A stretch of DNA of 64,000 nt, from NCBI GenBank assembly GCA_965212525.1, contig CBDBVC010000059.1, positions 167,276 to 231,275 of the forward strand, written 5' to 3'. Below are positions 1 to 9,178 of this stretch, in pieces. The DNA comes from SZUA-38 sp965212525 (GTDB taxonomy: Bacteria > Pseudomonadota > Gammaproteobacteria > Xanthomonadales > SZUA-38). The notes beneath the pieces are model-generated. The model ran no database searches, had not been told where the DNA came from, and saw nothing but the letters and a program-made list of their open reading frames with translations. A program made the translations under genes and the position numbers. Each line of letters opens with the position of its first letter. Position 1 is the stretch's first letter.

Positions 1-48
1 GAACGGGAGGCAGCCGTGCTTGCAGCATGGCATTCAAGGGGTGACTGA
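1..48 (+). CDS. possible 3' end of an upstream gene
   Basis: Frame 1 is open from the window edge for 15 codons and ends at a TGA at 46-48, just before the next start. This could be the C-terminus of a preceding gene. Frame 2 is also open across the same bases, so the frame is not certain and no product can be named. Confidence 0.2.
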   Translation, partial: EREAAVLAAWHSRGD

Positions 49-53
49 TCACG

Positions 54-1376
54 ATGAGCATGACTGAGGGTGGAAACAATCGGGCTGGGGAGAGGGCAGC
101 AGACGGACCGACACCACCACCCGATATCAAGCCGTTCTGGGAACTGATCCCGGACATGCTGAAATACCCGTTCCACCCCATTGCGGTGCTGACCATCGGT
201 CTGTATGCGGTGCTGGGCTGGATTGCACTGTACTTTCCATTCCCGCTTGGACGCATCATCCAGCTGGCCACGGCCATCGCCAGTTATCAGTTCTGTTACA
301 GCGTGCTGACCAATACCTCCAGAGGAAATCTGGAGCCGCCCGAAAACTTCTACCAGATGCAGAGCTGGAGCATCTTCTGGCAGCAGTTCGCATTGTTGTT
401 CGTGCTCGCTCTGATTGTGGTGCTGGCCTACAATTTCATCAGCTTCTCCGTGGCGTTACTGCTGGCGATTGTCTTTCTGTTTTTCCTGCCAATGGCAGTG
501 ATGGCGCTGGCCATCGATCAGACTCTGCTCTCGGCCTTCAATGTGGCCACGCTGATTGAGGGAATAAAACGGCTCGGATCGGCTTATCTGGTGATGGTGG
601 GTTTTCTGTTCGTACTGATCGTGCTGTCATGGGTGTCTGGCCGGGTTCTGGCTGTTTACCTGCCGTTTTCACTGGCGATACTGAGCAATAATTTCATCGC
701 CCTGTATTTTCTGGTCATCATGTTTTTCCTGATGGGCTATCTCATCTACCAGTTCCATGATCGTCTTGGTTATGAACTCGAATTGGGTGTGGTCGAGAAG
801 AATGTCCAGATGATGTCGGGTGAAACCGATCCGGTACTGCTTCGAGTCAAGCAGTTGCGGGTTGCCGGTGAGCATGGGGCAGCACGACGTGTGATGCGTG
901 AAGCCATTCATCGTGAAGGGCCGGATTCACCACTCAATGCCCAGTTCAGAACGCTTTGTCTGCAAACCGACGCACCACAGGAGTGGTATGGTCATGCCGC
1001 CCTGACCGTGATCAAGCTGTTTGAATCCGGCAAGGTCAGGCAGGCACTGGACATGGCCCGCCAGGCCTACAATGAATACCCCAACTTCCGCATGGTGGAT
1101 GGCGATATCGTATTGCCACTGGCCTCGGCTGCCACCGAACGCGGTCAGCATCAGATGGCAATACGCATTTGTCAGAGCTTTGGCAAGCTGTTTCCCGGCC
1201 ACACGGACATGGTGCCGGTGCACCTGCTGGTGGCCAGGATCCTGTTTGAAAAGCTGGGTGATGACAGGCAATCGGAAAAGATCGTCAACTATCTGCTGCA
1301 GAAGCACGGCTCACACCCGCTGACACCGGAAATCAAGGAATTGCATCAGCAGATTCAGGCCATGAAATCGACCTGA
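54..1376 (+). CDS. inner-membrane protein with cytoplasmic TPR-like C-terminal half
   Basis: A 440-residue protein of no assigned function. The N-terminal half (about residues 30-235) holds five or six strongly hydrophobic helices, resembling the DUF4013-type membrane proteins. The C-terminal half (about 260-440) is soluble and helical, with repeating motifs of the kind seen in tetratricopeptide folds (for example ALDMARQAYNEYPN and AIRICQSFGKLFPGH). The start is ambiguous: ATG at 54 or ATG at 60, with only a distant AAGGGG upstream. It stands alone before the pyruvate dehydrogenase operon and is separated from it by about 290 bp holding a large hairpin. A role as a membrane-anchored scaffold is inference only. 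Confidence 0.6.
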   Translation: MSMTEGGNNRAGERAADGPTPPPDIKPFWELIPDMLKYPFHPIAVLTIGLYAVLGWIALYFPFPLGRIIQLATAIASYQFCYSVLTNTSRGNLEPPENFYQMQSWSIFWQQFALLFVLALIVVLAYNFISFSVALLLAIVFLFFLPMAVMALAIDQTLLSAFNVATLIEGIKRLGSAYLVMVGFLFVLIVLSWVSGRVLAVYLPFSLAILSNNFIALYFLVIMFFLMGYLIYQFHDRLGYELELGVVEKNVQMMSGETDPVLLRVKQLRVAGEHGAARRVMREAIHREGPDSPLNAQFRTLCLQTDAPQEWYGHAALTVIKLFESGKVRQALDMARQAYNEYPNFRMVDGDIVLPLASAATERGQHQMAIRICQSFGKLFPGHTDMVPVHLLVARILFEKLGDDRQSEKIVNYLLQKHGSHPLTPEIKELHQQIQAMKST

Positions 1377-1399
1377 TCGCAGATTACAGGCGAAAAAAT

Positions 1400-1465
1400 G
1401 GGGGCAGTTCTGAGTTCAAATGAAAAAAGGCCCCTCATCCATATTTGAACATCAGAACTGCCCCC
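1400..1465. repeat. 66-bp near-perfect inverted repeat, REP-like hairpin
   Basis: The arms GGGGGCAGTTCTG (1400-1412) and CAGAACTGCCCCC (1453-1465) are exact reverse complements. Inside them a second pair, GTTCAAAT (1413/14-1421) and ATTTGAAC (1443-1450), also matches. The loop contains AAAAAAGGCCCC. It lies between convergent-free genes in the gap before aceE. The outer motif GGGGGCAGTTCTG resembles the GGGGACAG-type ends that accompany REP-associated (Y1) tyrosine transposases, so a mobile non-autonomous repeat is likely. It could also act as a terminator for the upstream gene. Confidence 0.7.
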
Positions 1466-1663
1466 AATAACAGTTCCCGTCCTCATCCTACAGGACACTG
1501 TGTGCAGTGTTAGGGCATGTACATTGTATAGGTGAGTTTCAGGGCCTGATTCTCTCAGTTTGGAGTGAAATTTCTTTAAAAAATTACTTAGCCAGGCTAA
1601 ATAATGCAGCCCGATGCCTAAATCGCTAGAATCATGGGCCGGACCGTAGAACAGGCAGCAGCA

Positions 1664-4339
1664 ATGTCAGTATCCCACGACCCCAGACAGGACATTGATC
1701 CTCTCGAAACCGATGAATGGCTGGAAGCACTGTCGGCCGTAATCCAGGCTGATGGCTCCGAACGGGCCCATTACCTGCTCGAACGCATGGTTGATCTGGC
1801 ACGACGTTCGGGTGCACATCTGCCCTACGATGCCACCACCGCCTACCTGAATACCATCCCGGCTCATGCCGAGGCTCGCAGTGACGGCAACAATGAATTC
1901 GAGTGGCGACTGCGCTGCTGGATACGCTGGAATGCCATGGCCATGGTGATACGCACCAATCGTGCCGATTCCAGTCTGGGCGGTCACATTGCCTCATTCG
2001 CATCCGCTGCCACGCTGTACGATGTGGGGTTCAATCATTTTTTCCATGCGCCCACCGACGGTCATGGTGGTGATCTGGTCTATTACCAGGGCCATTCATC
2101 ACCTGGCATCTATGCCAGGGCATTCCTGGAAGGCCGGCTGACCGAGAAGCAGATGGACAATTTCCGTCGCGAGGTCGACGGCGAAGGCCTGTCATCCTAC
2201 CCGCATCCCTGGCTGATGCCCGATTTCTGGCAGCTGCCAACCGTCTCGATGGGGCTGGGACCGATCATGGCCATCTATCAGGCACGGTTTCTGAAGTACC
2301 TGCACAACCGCGGTCTGGCTGATACTGCCAACCGCAAGGTCTGGGCATTCTTAGGTGACGGTGAAACCGATGAGCCGGAATCCCTGGGTGCGATTTCGCT
2401 GGCCGGACGCGAACAGCTCGACAATCTGGTGTTCGTCATCAACTGTAATCTGCAGCGTCTGGATGGTCCGGTTCGTGGTAACGGCAAGATTATCCAGGAA
2501 CTGGAGGGTGTGTTCCGCGGTGCCGGCTGGAACGTTCTGAAGGTGATCTGGGGATCCTACTGGGATCCGCTGCTGGCCAAGGACACCAAGGGGCTGCTGA
2601 GAAAACGCATGGATGAATGTCTTGACGGTGATTATCAGAACTACAAGGCCAAGGGTGGCAAGTACACCCGCGATCATTTCTTTGGCGCCTACCCGGAGCT
2701 CAAGGAAATGGTGGCCAACATGTCGGACAAGGACATCTGGCGACTGAATCGTGGTGGTCATGATCCGCACAAGGTGTATGCCGCCTACCATTCGGCGATG
2801 CAGCACACGGGACAGCCCACAGTGATCCTGGCCAAGACCGTGAAGGGTTACGGCATGGGTGATGCCGGTGAGGCACAGAACATTACCCACCAGCAGAAGA
2901 AGATGGACGATGAGGCCGTTCGCGCCTTCCGGGATCGATTCAATATCCCGATTTCGGACGACGAACTGGCGGCGGTACCGTACTACAAGCCACCGGCAGA
3001 TGCTCCGGAAATCAAGTACATGCACGAGCAGCGCGAAAAGCTCGGCGGATACCTGCCAGCACGTCATGCCAATGAAACCGAACCACTCAAGGTGCCCGAG
3101 CTGGCCGCCTTCGAGTCGTTGTTGAAGGATACCGGCGACCGTCAGATATCGACCACCATGGCCTTTGTCCGCACACTGGCCATTATCCTGAGGGACAAGA
3201 ACATCAAGGAGCGCGTGGTGCCGATCGTGGCCGATGAGGCGCGCACATTCGGTATGGAAGGCATGTTCCGACAGCTCGGCATCTACTCCTCGATCGGCCA
3301 GCTGTACGAACCGGTCGATTCCGATCAGCTGATGTATTACCGCGAAGAGAAAAACGGCCAGATCCTGCAGGAAGGCCTGACCGAGGCGGGTGCATTTTCG
3401 TCCTGGATTGCCGCGGCGACGTCCTATGCCAACAGCAGTATCCAGATGATTCCCTTCTATATCTATTATTCGATGTTCGGGTTTCAGCGAATCGGCGACC
3501 TGGCCTGGGCTGCCGGCGACATGCGGGCACGTGGATTTCTGCTGGGTGGCACCTCGGGCCGAACGACACTGAACGGTGAAGGTCTGCAACACGAGGACGG
3601 TCACAGCCACATGATGTCGGCGACTATCCCCAACTGTATTTCCTACGACCCGTCCTTCGCATATGAGGTGGCCGTGATCGTACAGGACGGTTTGCGCCGC
3701 ATGTACCACGATCAGGAGGATGTCTACTACTACATCACCGTGATCAACGAGAATCACAATCAGCCGGCCATGCCAAAGGGGGCTGAAGAGGGCATCCGCA
3801 AGGGCCTGTACAAGTTCCTGTCGGCTGGACGGGGCAAGCCCAGGGCAAGGGCCACACTGCTCGGTTGTGGTGCCATCATGCACGAAGTGATGGCAGCGGC
3901 CGACATGCTGAAGGAAGACTACAAGGTGGCCTGCGATATCTGGAGTGCCACCAGTTTCACCGAGCTGGGCCGTGAGGGTGCAGCCATTGAACGTTACAAC
4001 CATCTGAATCCGGAGAAAAAACCCAAATCCAGCTATGTGGCCGACTGTCTGTCTGGCAGTGCCGGTCCCGTTGTCGCAGCCACGGATTATGTGCGCGCCT
4101 ACGCCGATCAGATCCGGCCCTATATCGATGCCGATTACACTGTACTCGGCACTGACGGTTACGGCCGTTCAGATACCCGTCCACAGCTCAGGCACTTTTT
4201 CGAGGTGGATCGCTATCACATCGCCTGGACCGTCGTGGTTCGGCTGGTGAAACTCGGTACACTGCCCGAATCCACGCTGAATGATGCGCGCAAGCGTTAC
4301 CGCATCGATTCAGACAAGCCCAACCCGATGTCTGTGTAG
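1664..4339 (+). CDS. aceE: pyruvate dehydrogenase E1 component, homodimeric type
   Basis: Thiamine-diphosphate-dependent E1 subunit that decarboxylates pyruvate and reductively acetylates the lipoyl group of AceF. The ATG at 1664 is preferred over 1634 because the resulting N-terminus (MSVSHDPRQDIDPLETDEWL) aligns with known AceE proteins. The result is 891 residues, close to the usual 887. Visible motifs include the ThDP-binding GDGETDEPES near residue 230, an NLQRLDGPVRGNG segment and the conserved DGHSHMM stretch near 650. It is the first gene of aceE-aceF-protease-lpd. No PdhR-type operator (AATTGGT-N3-ACCAATT) is seen upstream. The long antisense frame on the other strand is a shadow. 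Confidence 0.97.
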   Translation: MSVSHDPRQDIDPLETDEWLEALSAVIQADGSERAHYLLERMVDLARRSGAHLPYDATTAYLNTIPAHAEARSDGNNEFEWRLRCWIRWNAMAMVIRTNRADSSLGGHIASFASAATLYDVGFNHFFHAPTDGHGGDLVYYQGHSSPGIYARAFLEGRLTEKQMDNFRREVDGEGLSSYPHPWLMPDFWQLPTVSMGLGPIMAIYQARFLKYLHNRGLADTANRKVWAFLGDGETDEPESLGAISLAGREQLDNLVFVINCNLQRLDGPVRGNGKIIQELEGVFRGAGWNVLKVIWGSYWDPLLAKDTKGLLRKRMDECLDGDYQNYKAKGGKYTRDHFFGAYPELKEMVANMSDKDIWRLNRGGHDPHKVYAAYHSAMQHTGQPTVILAKTVKGYGMGDAGEAQNITHQQKKMDDEAVRAFRDRFNIPISDDELAAVPYYKPPADAPEIKYMHEQREKLGGYLPARHANETEPLKVPELAAFESLLKDTGDRQISTTMAFVRTLAIILRDKNIKERVVPIVADEARTFGMEGMFRQLGIYSSIGQLYEPVDSDQLMYYREEKNGQILQEGLTEAGAFSSWIAAATSYANSSIQMIPFYIYYSMFGFQRIGDLAWAAGDMRARGFLLGGTSGRTTLNGEGLQHEDGHSHMMSATIPNCISYDPSFAYEVAVIVQDGLRRMYHDQEDVYYYITVINENHNQPAMPKGAEEGIRKGLYKFLSAGRGKPRARATLLGCGAIMHEVMAAADMLKEDYKVACDIWSATSFTELGREGAAIERYNHLNPEKKPKSSYVADCLSGSAGPVVAATDYVRAYADQIRPYIDADYTVLGTDGYGRSDTRPQLRHFFEVDRYHIAWTVVVRLVKLGTLPESTLNDARKRYRIDSDKPNPMSV

Positions 4340-4348
4340 GAGGCCATC

Positions 4349-5719
4349 ATGTCAAATCTCACGGAAATCAGGGTTCCCGACATTGGCGATTTCGAGGGAA
4401 TCGAAGTCATCGGCATACTCGTCGATGCGGGTGATGTGATCGAGGCCGATCAGGCATTGATCGAACTGGAAAGTGACAAGGCCACCATGGAAGTGCCCAG
4501 TCCACAGGCAGGCAAGGTGGCAGAGCTCAAGCTCAGCGTGGGTGACAAGGTATCGGAAGGCGATCTTATTCTGATGCTGGAAGCCACGGCAGATCAGAGT
4601 GAATCAGAAGCTGAAGCGGAACAGCCCGAGACAGAAGACACAGAAATCGAATCCGAACCGGCACCAGAACGCGAACCCGAACCGGCATCCAGCGAACCAC
4701 CGGCTGTTGCCGACACCAGTGGAACGGCAACTGATGCAGGCACGCGACGTGAAGCCACACCGCCCGTGTCCTACGATGCCAGCGCCATCAAACTGGACGA
4801 CAGACTTCCCAACGCCAGCCCCTCCGTACGCAAACTGGCTCGCGAGCTGGGTGTGCCCCTGACAGAGGTGACTGGTACAGGCCGCAAGGGACGCATCACG
4901 GCAGAGGATATCAAGGGATTCGTCAAGCAGGTCATGCACCGCAAGGGTAGTGGCCAGGCGGCAGAATCCGGCACCACAGGGTTGAGCCTGCTGGACTGGC
5001 CCAGTGTCGATTTCAGCAAGTTTGGCGAAATCGAAGTGGAGCCGCTGTCGCGTATCAAGAAAATCTCGGGGGCCAACCTGTCGCGCAACTGGGTGATGAT
5101 TCCGCATGTCACCCAGCATGATGAAGCCGATGTGACCGAACTGGAAGCATTTCGCAAGGCGCACAAGGATCAGGCCCGGGAAAAAGGCATCGCGCTGACG
5201 CCACTGGCGTTCCTCATCAAGGCCTGTGTCGGTGCGCTTAAGGAGTTTCCTGCATTCAATGCCTCGCTTGATGCCAGCGGCGAATCACTGGTGCTGAAAA
5301 AATATTTCAATATCGGTGTGGCCGTGGATACACCTGACGGTCTGGTGGTGCCTGTGTTGCGTGACTGTGATCGCAAGTCGGTCTACGAGCTGGCGGCCGA
5401 ACTGGGTGATGTCAGTGCCCGTGCTCGTGATCGCAAGCTGACACCGACCGACATGTCCGGTGGCTGTTTCTCGATTTCATCGCTCGGTGGTATCGGCGGC
5501 ACAGCCTTTACGCCGATCATCAATGCCCCTGAAGTGGCCATTCTGGGGGTCTCGCGACATGCCCGTAAACCGGTCTGGAACGGGTCTGAGTTTGAACCAC
5601 GGCTGGTACTTCCGCTATCACTGTCGTACGACCACCGCGTGATCGATGGGGCCTCGGCAGCCCGGTTTACCGGATACCTGTCGTGGATGATCTCGGATGT
5701 GAGGCGTCTGCTGCTGTGA
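4349..5719 (+). CDS. aceF: dihydrolipoyllysine-residue acetyltransferase, E2 of pyruvate dehydrogenase
   Basis: E2 core enzyme of 456 residues that transfers acetyl from lipoyl-lysine to CoA. It has a single lipoyl domain (residues 1-78, lipoylated Lys44 in ESDKATMEVP), an acidic Glu/Pro-rich linker (about 85-150), a peripheral subunit-binding domain (about 155-195, SPSVRKLARELGVPL) and a catalytic domain with the SYDHRVIDG motif near the C-terminus. E. coli AceF has three lipoyl domains, so this is the short form. The start has a strong AGGAGG eight bases upstream and sits 9 bp after aceE. The last four bases overlap the start of the next gene. Confidence 0.96.
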   Translation: MSNLTEIRVPDIGDFEGIEVIGILVDAGDVIEADQALIELESDKATMEVPSPQAGKVAELKLSVGDKVSEGDLILMLEATADQSESEAEAEQPETEDTEIESEPAPEREPEPASSEPPAVADTSGTATDAGTRREATPPVSYDASAIKLDDRLPNASPSVRKLARELGVPLTEVTGTGRKGRITAEDIKGFVKQVMHRKGSGQAAESGTTGLSLLDWPSVDFSKFGEIEVEPLSRIKKISGANLSRNWVMIPHVTQHDEADVTELEAFRKAHKDQAREKGIALTPLAFLIKACVGALKEFPAFNASLDASGESLVLKKYFNIGVAVDTPDGLVVPVLRDCDRKSVYELAAELGDVSARARDRKLTPTDMSGGCFSISSLGGIGGTAFTPIINAPEVAILGVSRHARKPVWNGSEFEPRLVLPLSLSYDHRVIDGASAARFTGYLSWMISDVRRLLL

Positions 5720-6249
5720 CCGATCCGCGAGATCAGGGTGGCAACCACGAACACCACGGTATGGGGCGCGGCATGATCGTCGTCGCCAGCGTACTGGCGC
5801 TGGCGCTGATGACCTGGTTCTTCAACGGCGTGCTCGATCGTCAGGTCAACCCCAATCGAAACCCGGACAGCCGGACCACGGCACAGTTCAATGAGGTGAC
5901 CCTGGTGGCAAACCGTCAGGATCAGTATGTGGTCAGTGCCCGTCTCAACGGTCTCGAAGTGCCGGTGCTGGTCGATACCGGTGCCACAGATGTGGCGCTG
6001 TCACAGTCACTGGCACGGCGACTGGATCTGCCTCGCGGCCGTACCATCCTTGCCTCAACCGCCAATGGTGTGGTCGAGGGGTACCAGACTCGTCTGGATG
6101 AAATCAGCGTGGGTTCCATCACCCTGTACGATGTCTCTGCCAGCGTGGTGCCGAACATGTCATCGCCCGATGTCCTGCTGGGCATGACGTTCCTTCGCGA
6201 CCTGGAGATGATTCAGCGCGATGGCATGCTGATCCTGAGACAGAATTGA
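5716..6249 (+). CDS. membrane-anchored clan AA (retropepsin-like) aspartic protease
   Basis: About 177 residues starting at a GTG at 5716 that overlaps the aceF stop as GTGA, implying translational coupling. An ATG at 5683 within aceF is possible but unlikely. A hydrophobic helix (about residues 21-40, MIVVASVLALALMTWFF) should anchor it with the protease domain in the periplasm. The domain carries the retropepsin signature VLVDTGATDVALS with one catalytic Asp, and a later LLGMTFL flap-end motif, so it should work as a dimer. This matches the TIGR02281 family of single-domain bacterial proteases, whose substrates are mostly unknown. Its position inside the PDH operon, between E2 and E3, is unusual. 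Confidence 0.85.
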   Translation: MTDPRDQGGNHEHHGMGRGMIVVASVLALALMTWFFNGVLDRQVNPNRNPDSRTTAQFNEVTLVANRQDQYVVSARLNGLEVPVLVDTGATDVALSQSLARRLDLPRGRTILASTANGVVEGYQTRLDEISVGSITLYDVSASVVPNMSSPDVLLGMTFLRDLEMIQRDGMLILRQN

Positions 6250-6327
6250 TTTCAGCGAAATACTACGAATACAACACGACATATTTGCAGTGAACGCTGC
6301 CACCCAACAACCCAGTCAAGGTGATAC

Positions 6328-8115
6328 ATGAGCAAGAGCATTACAGTTACGGTTCCCGACATCGGTGATTTCGCGGATATCCCGGTTATTGAAATCCTGG
6401 TTGCCGAGGGTGACACCATCGAGCCAGAACAGTCACTGATGACGCTGGAAAGTGACAAGGCCACACTGGAAGTGCCTGCTCCCGTTGCGGGAACCATCAG
6501 CAAGCTGATGGTTGCTGTTGGCGATCTGGTGTCGGAAGGCACAGCCATCGCCGAAGTCATCGCTGAAGATGCAGCAGCAGCGGATGAACCTGCAGACAAA
6601 GAAGCGGCTGATCAGTCAGCCGAAAATCAGGCGGATGACAGCGCTGGTGAGCCAGAAAATCCACAGCCGGAGCCTGCAGTTGCATCGACAGGTGCCGACA
6701 GTGACCTCAGCGCCGAGGTGGTGGTACTTGGTTCCGGGCCAGGCGGATACACGGCAGCTTTCCGTGCTGCAGATCTGGGACTCGATGTCATCCTGATCGA
6801 GCGCTACGAGGTGCTCGGCGGTGTCTGTCTCAATGTCGGGTGCATACCGTCCAAGGCTCTGCTGCACACCGCAGAAGTCATAGACATGGCACAGGCCATG
6901 AAATCGCACGGGGTTGATTTTGGTGAGCCGAAAATCGATCTCGACCAGCTGCGTGGATTCAAGTCTTCGGTGGTCGGGCAGTTGAATTCCGGCCTTTCCG
7001 GCATGGCAAAGCAACGCGGTGTCCGTGTGGTAAAGGGCACCGGCGAATTTACCGGTCCGAATCAGATCAGGGTGAGTTCCGATGCCGGCGACAAGACCAT
7101 CGGTTTCGAGAAGGCCATCATCGCGGCCGGTTCGCAGGCCATCAAACTCGGCGGTTTCCCCTGGGATGATCCGCGCATGATGGATTCGACCGACGCACTG
7201 GATCTGGCCGATGTGCCCGAGCGCCTGCTGGTCATCGGCGGCGGTATCATCGGTCTTGAGATGGCAACGGTGTACGAGGCGCTGGGCAGCAAGGTGACGA
7301 TCTGCGAAATGCTCGATCAAATTATGCCGGGCACAGACAAGGATCTTATTCGACCCCTTAACAAGCGCATCAGCAGGAAATACGAGGCCATCATGCTTCA
7401 GACCCGTGTCACCGGTATCGAGGCGACCAATGACGGACTGGTGGCCAGCTTCGATGGCAAGCAGGCCACCGAGCCACAGACCTTCGACCGTGTGCTGGTC
7501 TCGATTGGGCGTTCACCCAATGGCGGCCAGATCAATTGCGGCCTGGCCGGGGTGAATGTCACTGATCGGGGATTTATTCCTGTCGACAATCAGATGCGCA
7601 CCAATGTGCCGCATATCTTTGCCATCGGTGATATTGTCGGTCAGCCCATGCTGGCACACAAGGCCACCCATGAAGGCAAGGTGGCGGCTGAAGTCTGCGC
7701 CGGCCACAAGAGTTTCTTCGATGCCCGAGTGATTCCATCTGTGGCCTACACCGATCCCGAGGTTGCCTGGGTCGGACTCACCGAACTGGAAGCAAAGGAG
7801 CAGGGTATTGAATACGAGAAAGGCGTGTTCCCCTGGGCGGCCAGTGGCCGTGCCATCGGCAATGCACGTACAGAGGGCCTGACCAAACTGCTGTTCGATC
7901 CGAAAACCGATCGCCTGCTGGGTGCCGGCATCACCGGGCCGCATGCCGGTGACCTGATCGCCGAATGCGTGCTGGCGATCGAGATGGGCTGTGATGCCAG
8001 TGATATTGGCCTCAGCATCCATCCGCATCCCACGCTGTCGGAAACGGTCGCCATGGCAGCCGAAGTGTTCGAGGGCACGATCACAGATCTGTACGTGCCT
8101 AAGAAAAAGCGCTGA
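6328..8115 (+). CDS. lpdA: dihydrolipoyl dehydrogenase with N-terminal lipoyl domain (E3)
   Basis: FAD-dependent E3 of 595 residues that reoxidises dihydrolipoamide with NAD+. An extra N-terminal lipoyl domain (residues 1-78, Lys44 in ESDKATLEVP) is followed by an Ala/Glu-rich linker (about 80-125). Then comes the flavoprotein, with FAD-binding GSGPGGYTAAF, the redox disulfide in GGVCLNVGCIPSK, an NAD-binding GGGIIGLEMA, and the C-terminal catalytic HPHPTLSE. Lipoyl-E3 fusions occur in several gammaproteobacteria and neisseriae. It is the fourth gene of the PDH operon, 78 bp after the protease gene, with GGTG upstream of ATG 6328. The following gene is convergent, only 8 bp away. Confidence 0.96.
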   Translation: MSKSITVTVPDIGDFADIPVIEILVAEGDTIEPEQSLMTLESDKATLEVPAPVAGTISKLMVAVGDLVSEGTAIAEVIAEDAAAADEPADKEAADQSAENQADDSAGEPENPQPEPAVASTGADSDLSAEVVVLGSGPGGYTAAFRAADLGLDVILIERYEVLGGVCLNVGCIPSKALLHTAEVIDMAQAMKSHGVDFGEPKIDLDQLRGFKSSVVGQLNSGLSGMAKQRGVRVVKGTGEFTGPNQIRVSSDAGDKTIGFEKAIIAAGSQAIKLGGFPWDDPRMMDSTDALDLADVPERLLVIGGGIIGLEMATVYEALGSKVTICEMLDQIMPGTDKDLIRPLNKRISRKYEAIMLQTRVTGIEATNDGLVASFDGKQATEPQTFDRVLVSIGRSPNGGQINCGLAGVNVTDRGFIPVDNQMRTNVPHIFAIGDIVGQPMLAHKATHEGKVAAEVCAGHKSFFDARVIPSVAYTDPEVAWVGLTELEAKEQGIEYEKGVFPWAASGRAIGNARTEGLTKLLFDPKTDRLLGAGITGPHAGDLIAECVLAIEMGCDASDIGLSIHPHPTLSETVAMAAEVFEGTITDLYVPKKKR

Positions 8116-8123
8116 TTCTGAGT

Positions 8124-8579
8124 TCAGCGATTCTTGCGACGTACATACAGACGTTTGGTCACGCGTGCTACGGGCTCACCCGCATCATCCGTTATCATCA
8201 GTTCGAATTCCGGATAAATCTTTTCGCTGGAGTCGGCTTGCTCCCGGATCGATTCAACCCGGTCAGAATTGATGTCTATACGGCAATGTACGGTACCGCG
8301 CCCGGGACTGATGAATTCAATCTCGGCGGATTTGTCCCAGATAATATAATCCCGGCCCAGTGTGTTCATCAGCATGATCATGCAATGTGGATCAACCATG
8401 GCGTAGAGACTGCCGCCAAAGTGAGTCCGTACGGCATTGCGGTTGAACAGGCCCAGACGCATTCGCACATGAAGATGCGACCAGTCTTTGGCAACGGTGA
8501 CGATCTTGATCCCCGTGCCCCAGTAGGGACCAAATACAGTATTGAGCAACCGGCGGTAGCGTTTCGGGGTCAGGTACAT
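8124..8579 (-). CDS. DUF4442 hotdog-fold protein (acyl-CoA thioesterase-like)
   Basis: A 151-residue protein matching the DUF4442 family, which has a hotdog fold related to PaaI/YiiD thioesterases. The conserved features visible are the N-terminal KRYRRLLNTVFGPYWGTGI segment, the NRNAVRTHFGGSLYAMVDP core helix, and the C-terminal EFELMITDDAGEPVARVTKR strand. Members act on acyl-CoA or remain uncharacterised, so the substrate cannot be told. It is transcribed toward lpdA and stands alone. The 155 bp upstream, before the PilZ gene end, show nothing recognisable beyond a likely promoter region. Confidence 0.8.
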   Translation of the reverse strand: MYLTPKRYRRLLNTVFGPYWGTGIKIVTVAKDWSHLHVRMRLGLFNRNAVRTHFGGSLYAMVDPHCMIMLMNTLGRDYIIWDKSAEIEFISPGRGTVHCRIDINSDRVESIREQADSSEKIYPEFELMITDDAGEPVARVTKRLYVRRKNR

Positions 8580-8734
8580 GGGCTGGGAATAATTATGGAA
8601 TTCGGTGACAGACTAACCCGAGTCGAATCAGTCGACAAAGGAATAATCTTCAAGCTATCGAACTGTGACAGGGCTACTTGCTGAAAATGGTCGCCGGCAA
8701 GGCACGGACCTCACAGATTCGCGATAAGCTATGA

Positions 8735-9178
8735 TCAGGTGTCGTCTTCATTCGCTGCAGACAGTTTGTCCAGCAGGCTGTTGAGGCGAAATTTCGACTT
8801 GATCGGCAGCACTGTAATTTCCAGTCCGGCATAGTGCCGGTTATGGCCCTTGATGGCTTCACACCAGCGAACCACTGCGCGCAGATCAATGAACTGCAAG
8901 TTACTCTCCCTGGAGTTTACCGCAAGGTGCAGCGCGAGAACCTGATCGGGCTCCAGTTCATGATTGCTCATGATGCACAAGCCGGTTTCACTAAGATTCA
9001 ATGCGTGACCGACGATCTCGCCGGTATCAGCATTGGTGATCGTGATGCGCTGTTCGAGATCACAGCGATCGTCTACGCGCTGGTTGTTTTCCTCTCTCTG
9101 CTTGGACTCGCTTTCTATTACATAGTTGTTGAGATCTATGTAATCCCTACTCGAGACTAATGACGACCGCTGACTCAT
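8735..9178 (-). CDS. PilZ domain protein
   Basis: A 147-residue protein with a PilZ fold, a c-di-GMP receptor. The two binding motifs are visible: RVDDR (RxxxR) at about residues 33-37 and NLSETG (D/NxSxxG) about 27 residues later. The rest of the beta barrel follows, with ending helix KFRLNSLLDKLSA. The start is the ATG at 9178, which has a perfect GGAGGAA seven bases upstream; a longer frame from 9259 lacks this. The coding region overlaps the cheX-like gene by 32 bp. It is the last gene of a four-gene kinase-receiver-CheX-PilZ operon, so it is the likely c-di-GMP-responsive output or input. Confidence 0.85.
   Translation of the reverse strand: MSQRSSLVSSRDYIDLNNYVIESESKQREENNQRVDDRCDLEQRITITNADTGEIVGHALNLSETGLCIMSNHELEPDQVLALHLAVNSRESNLQFIDLRAVVRWCEAIKGHNRHYAGLEITVLPIKSKFRLNSLLDKLSAANEDDT

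Noticed and set aside
2351..4003. 550-codon open frame antisense to aceE
   Set aside because: Shadow of a GC-biased coding gene; no ribosome site and no recognisable domain.
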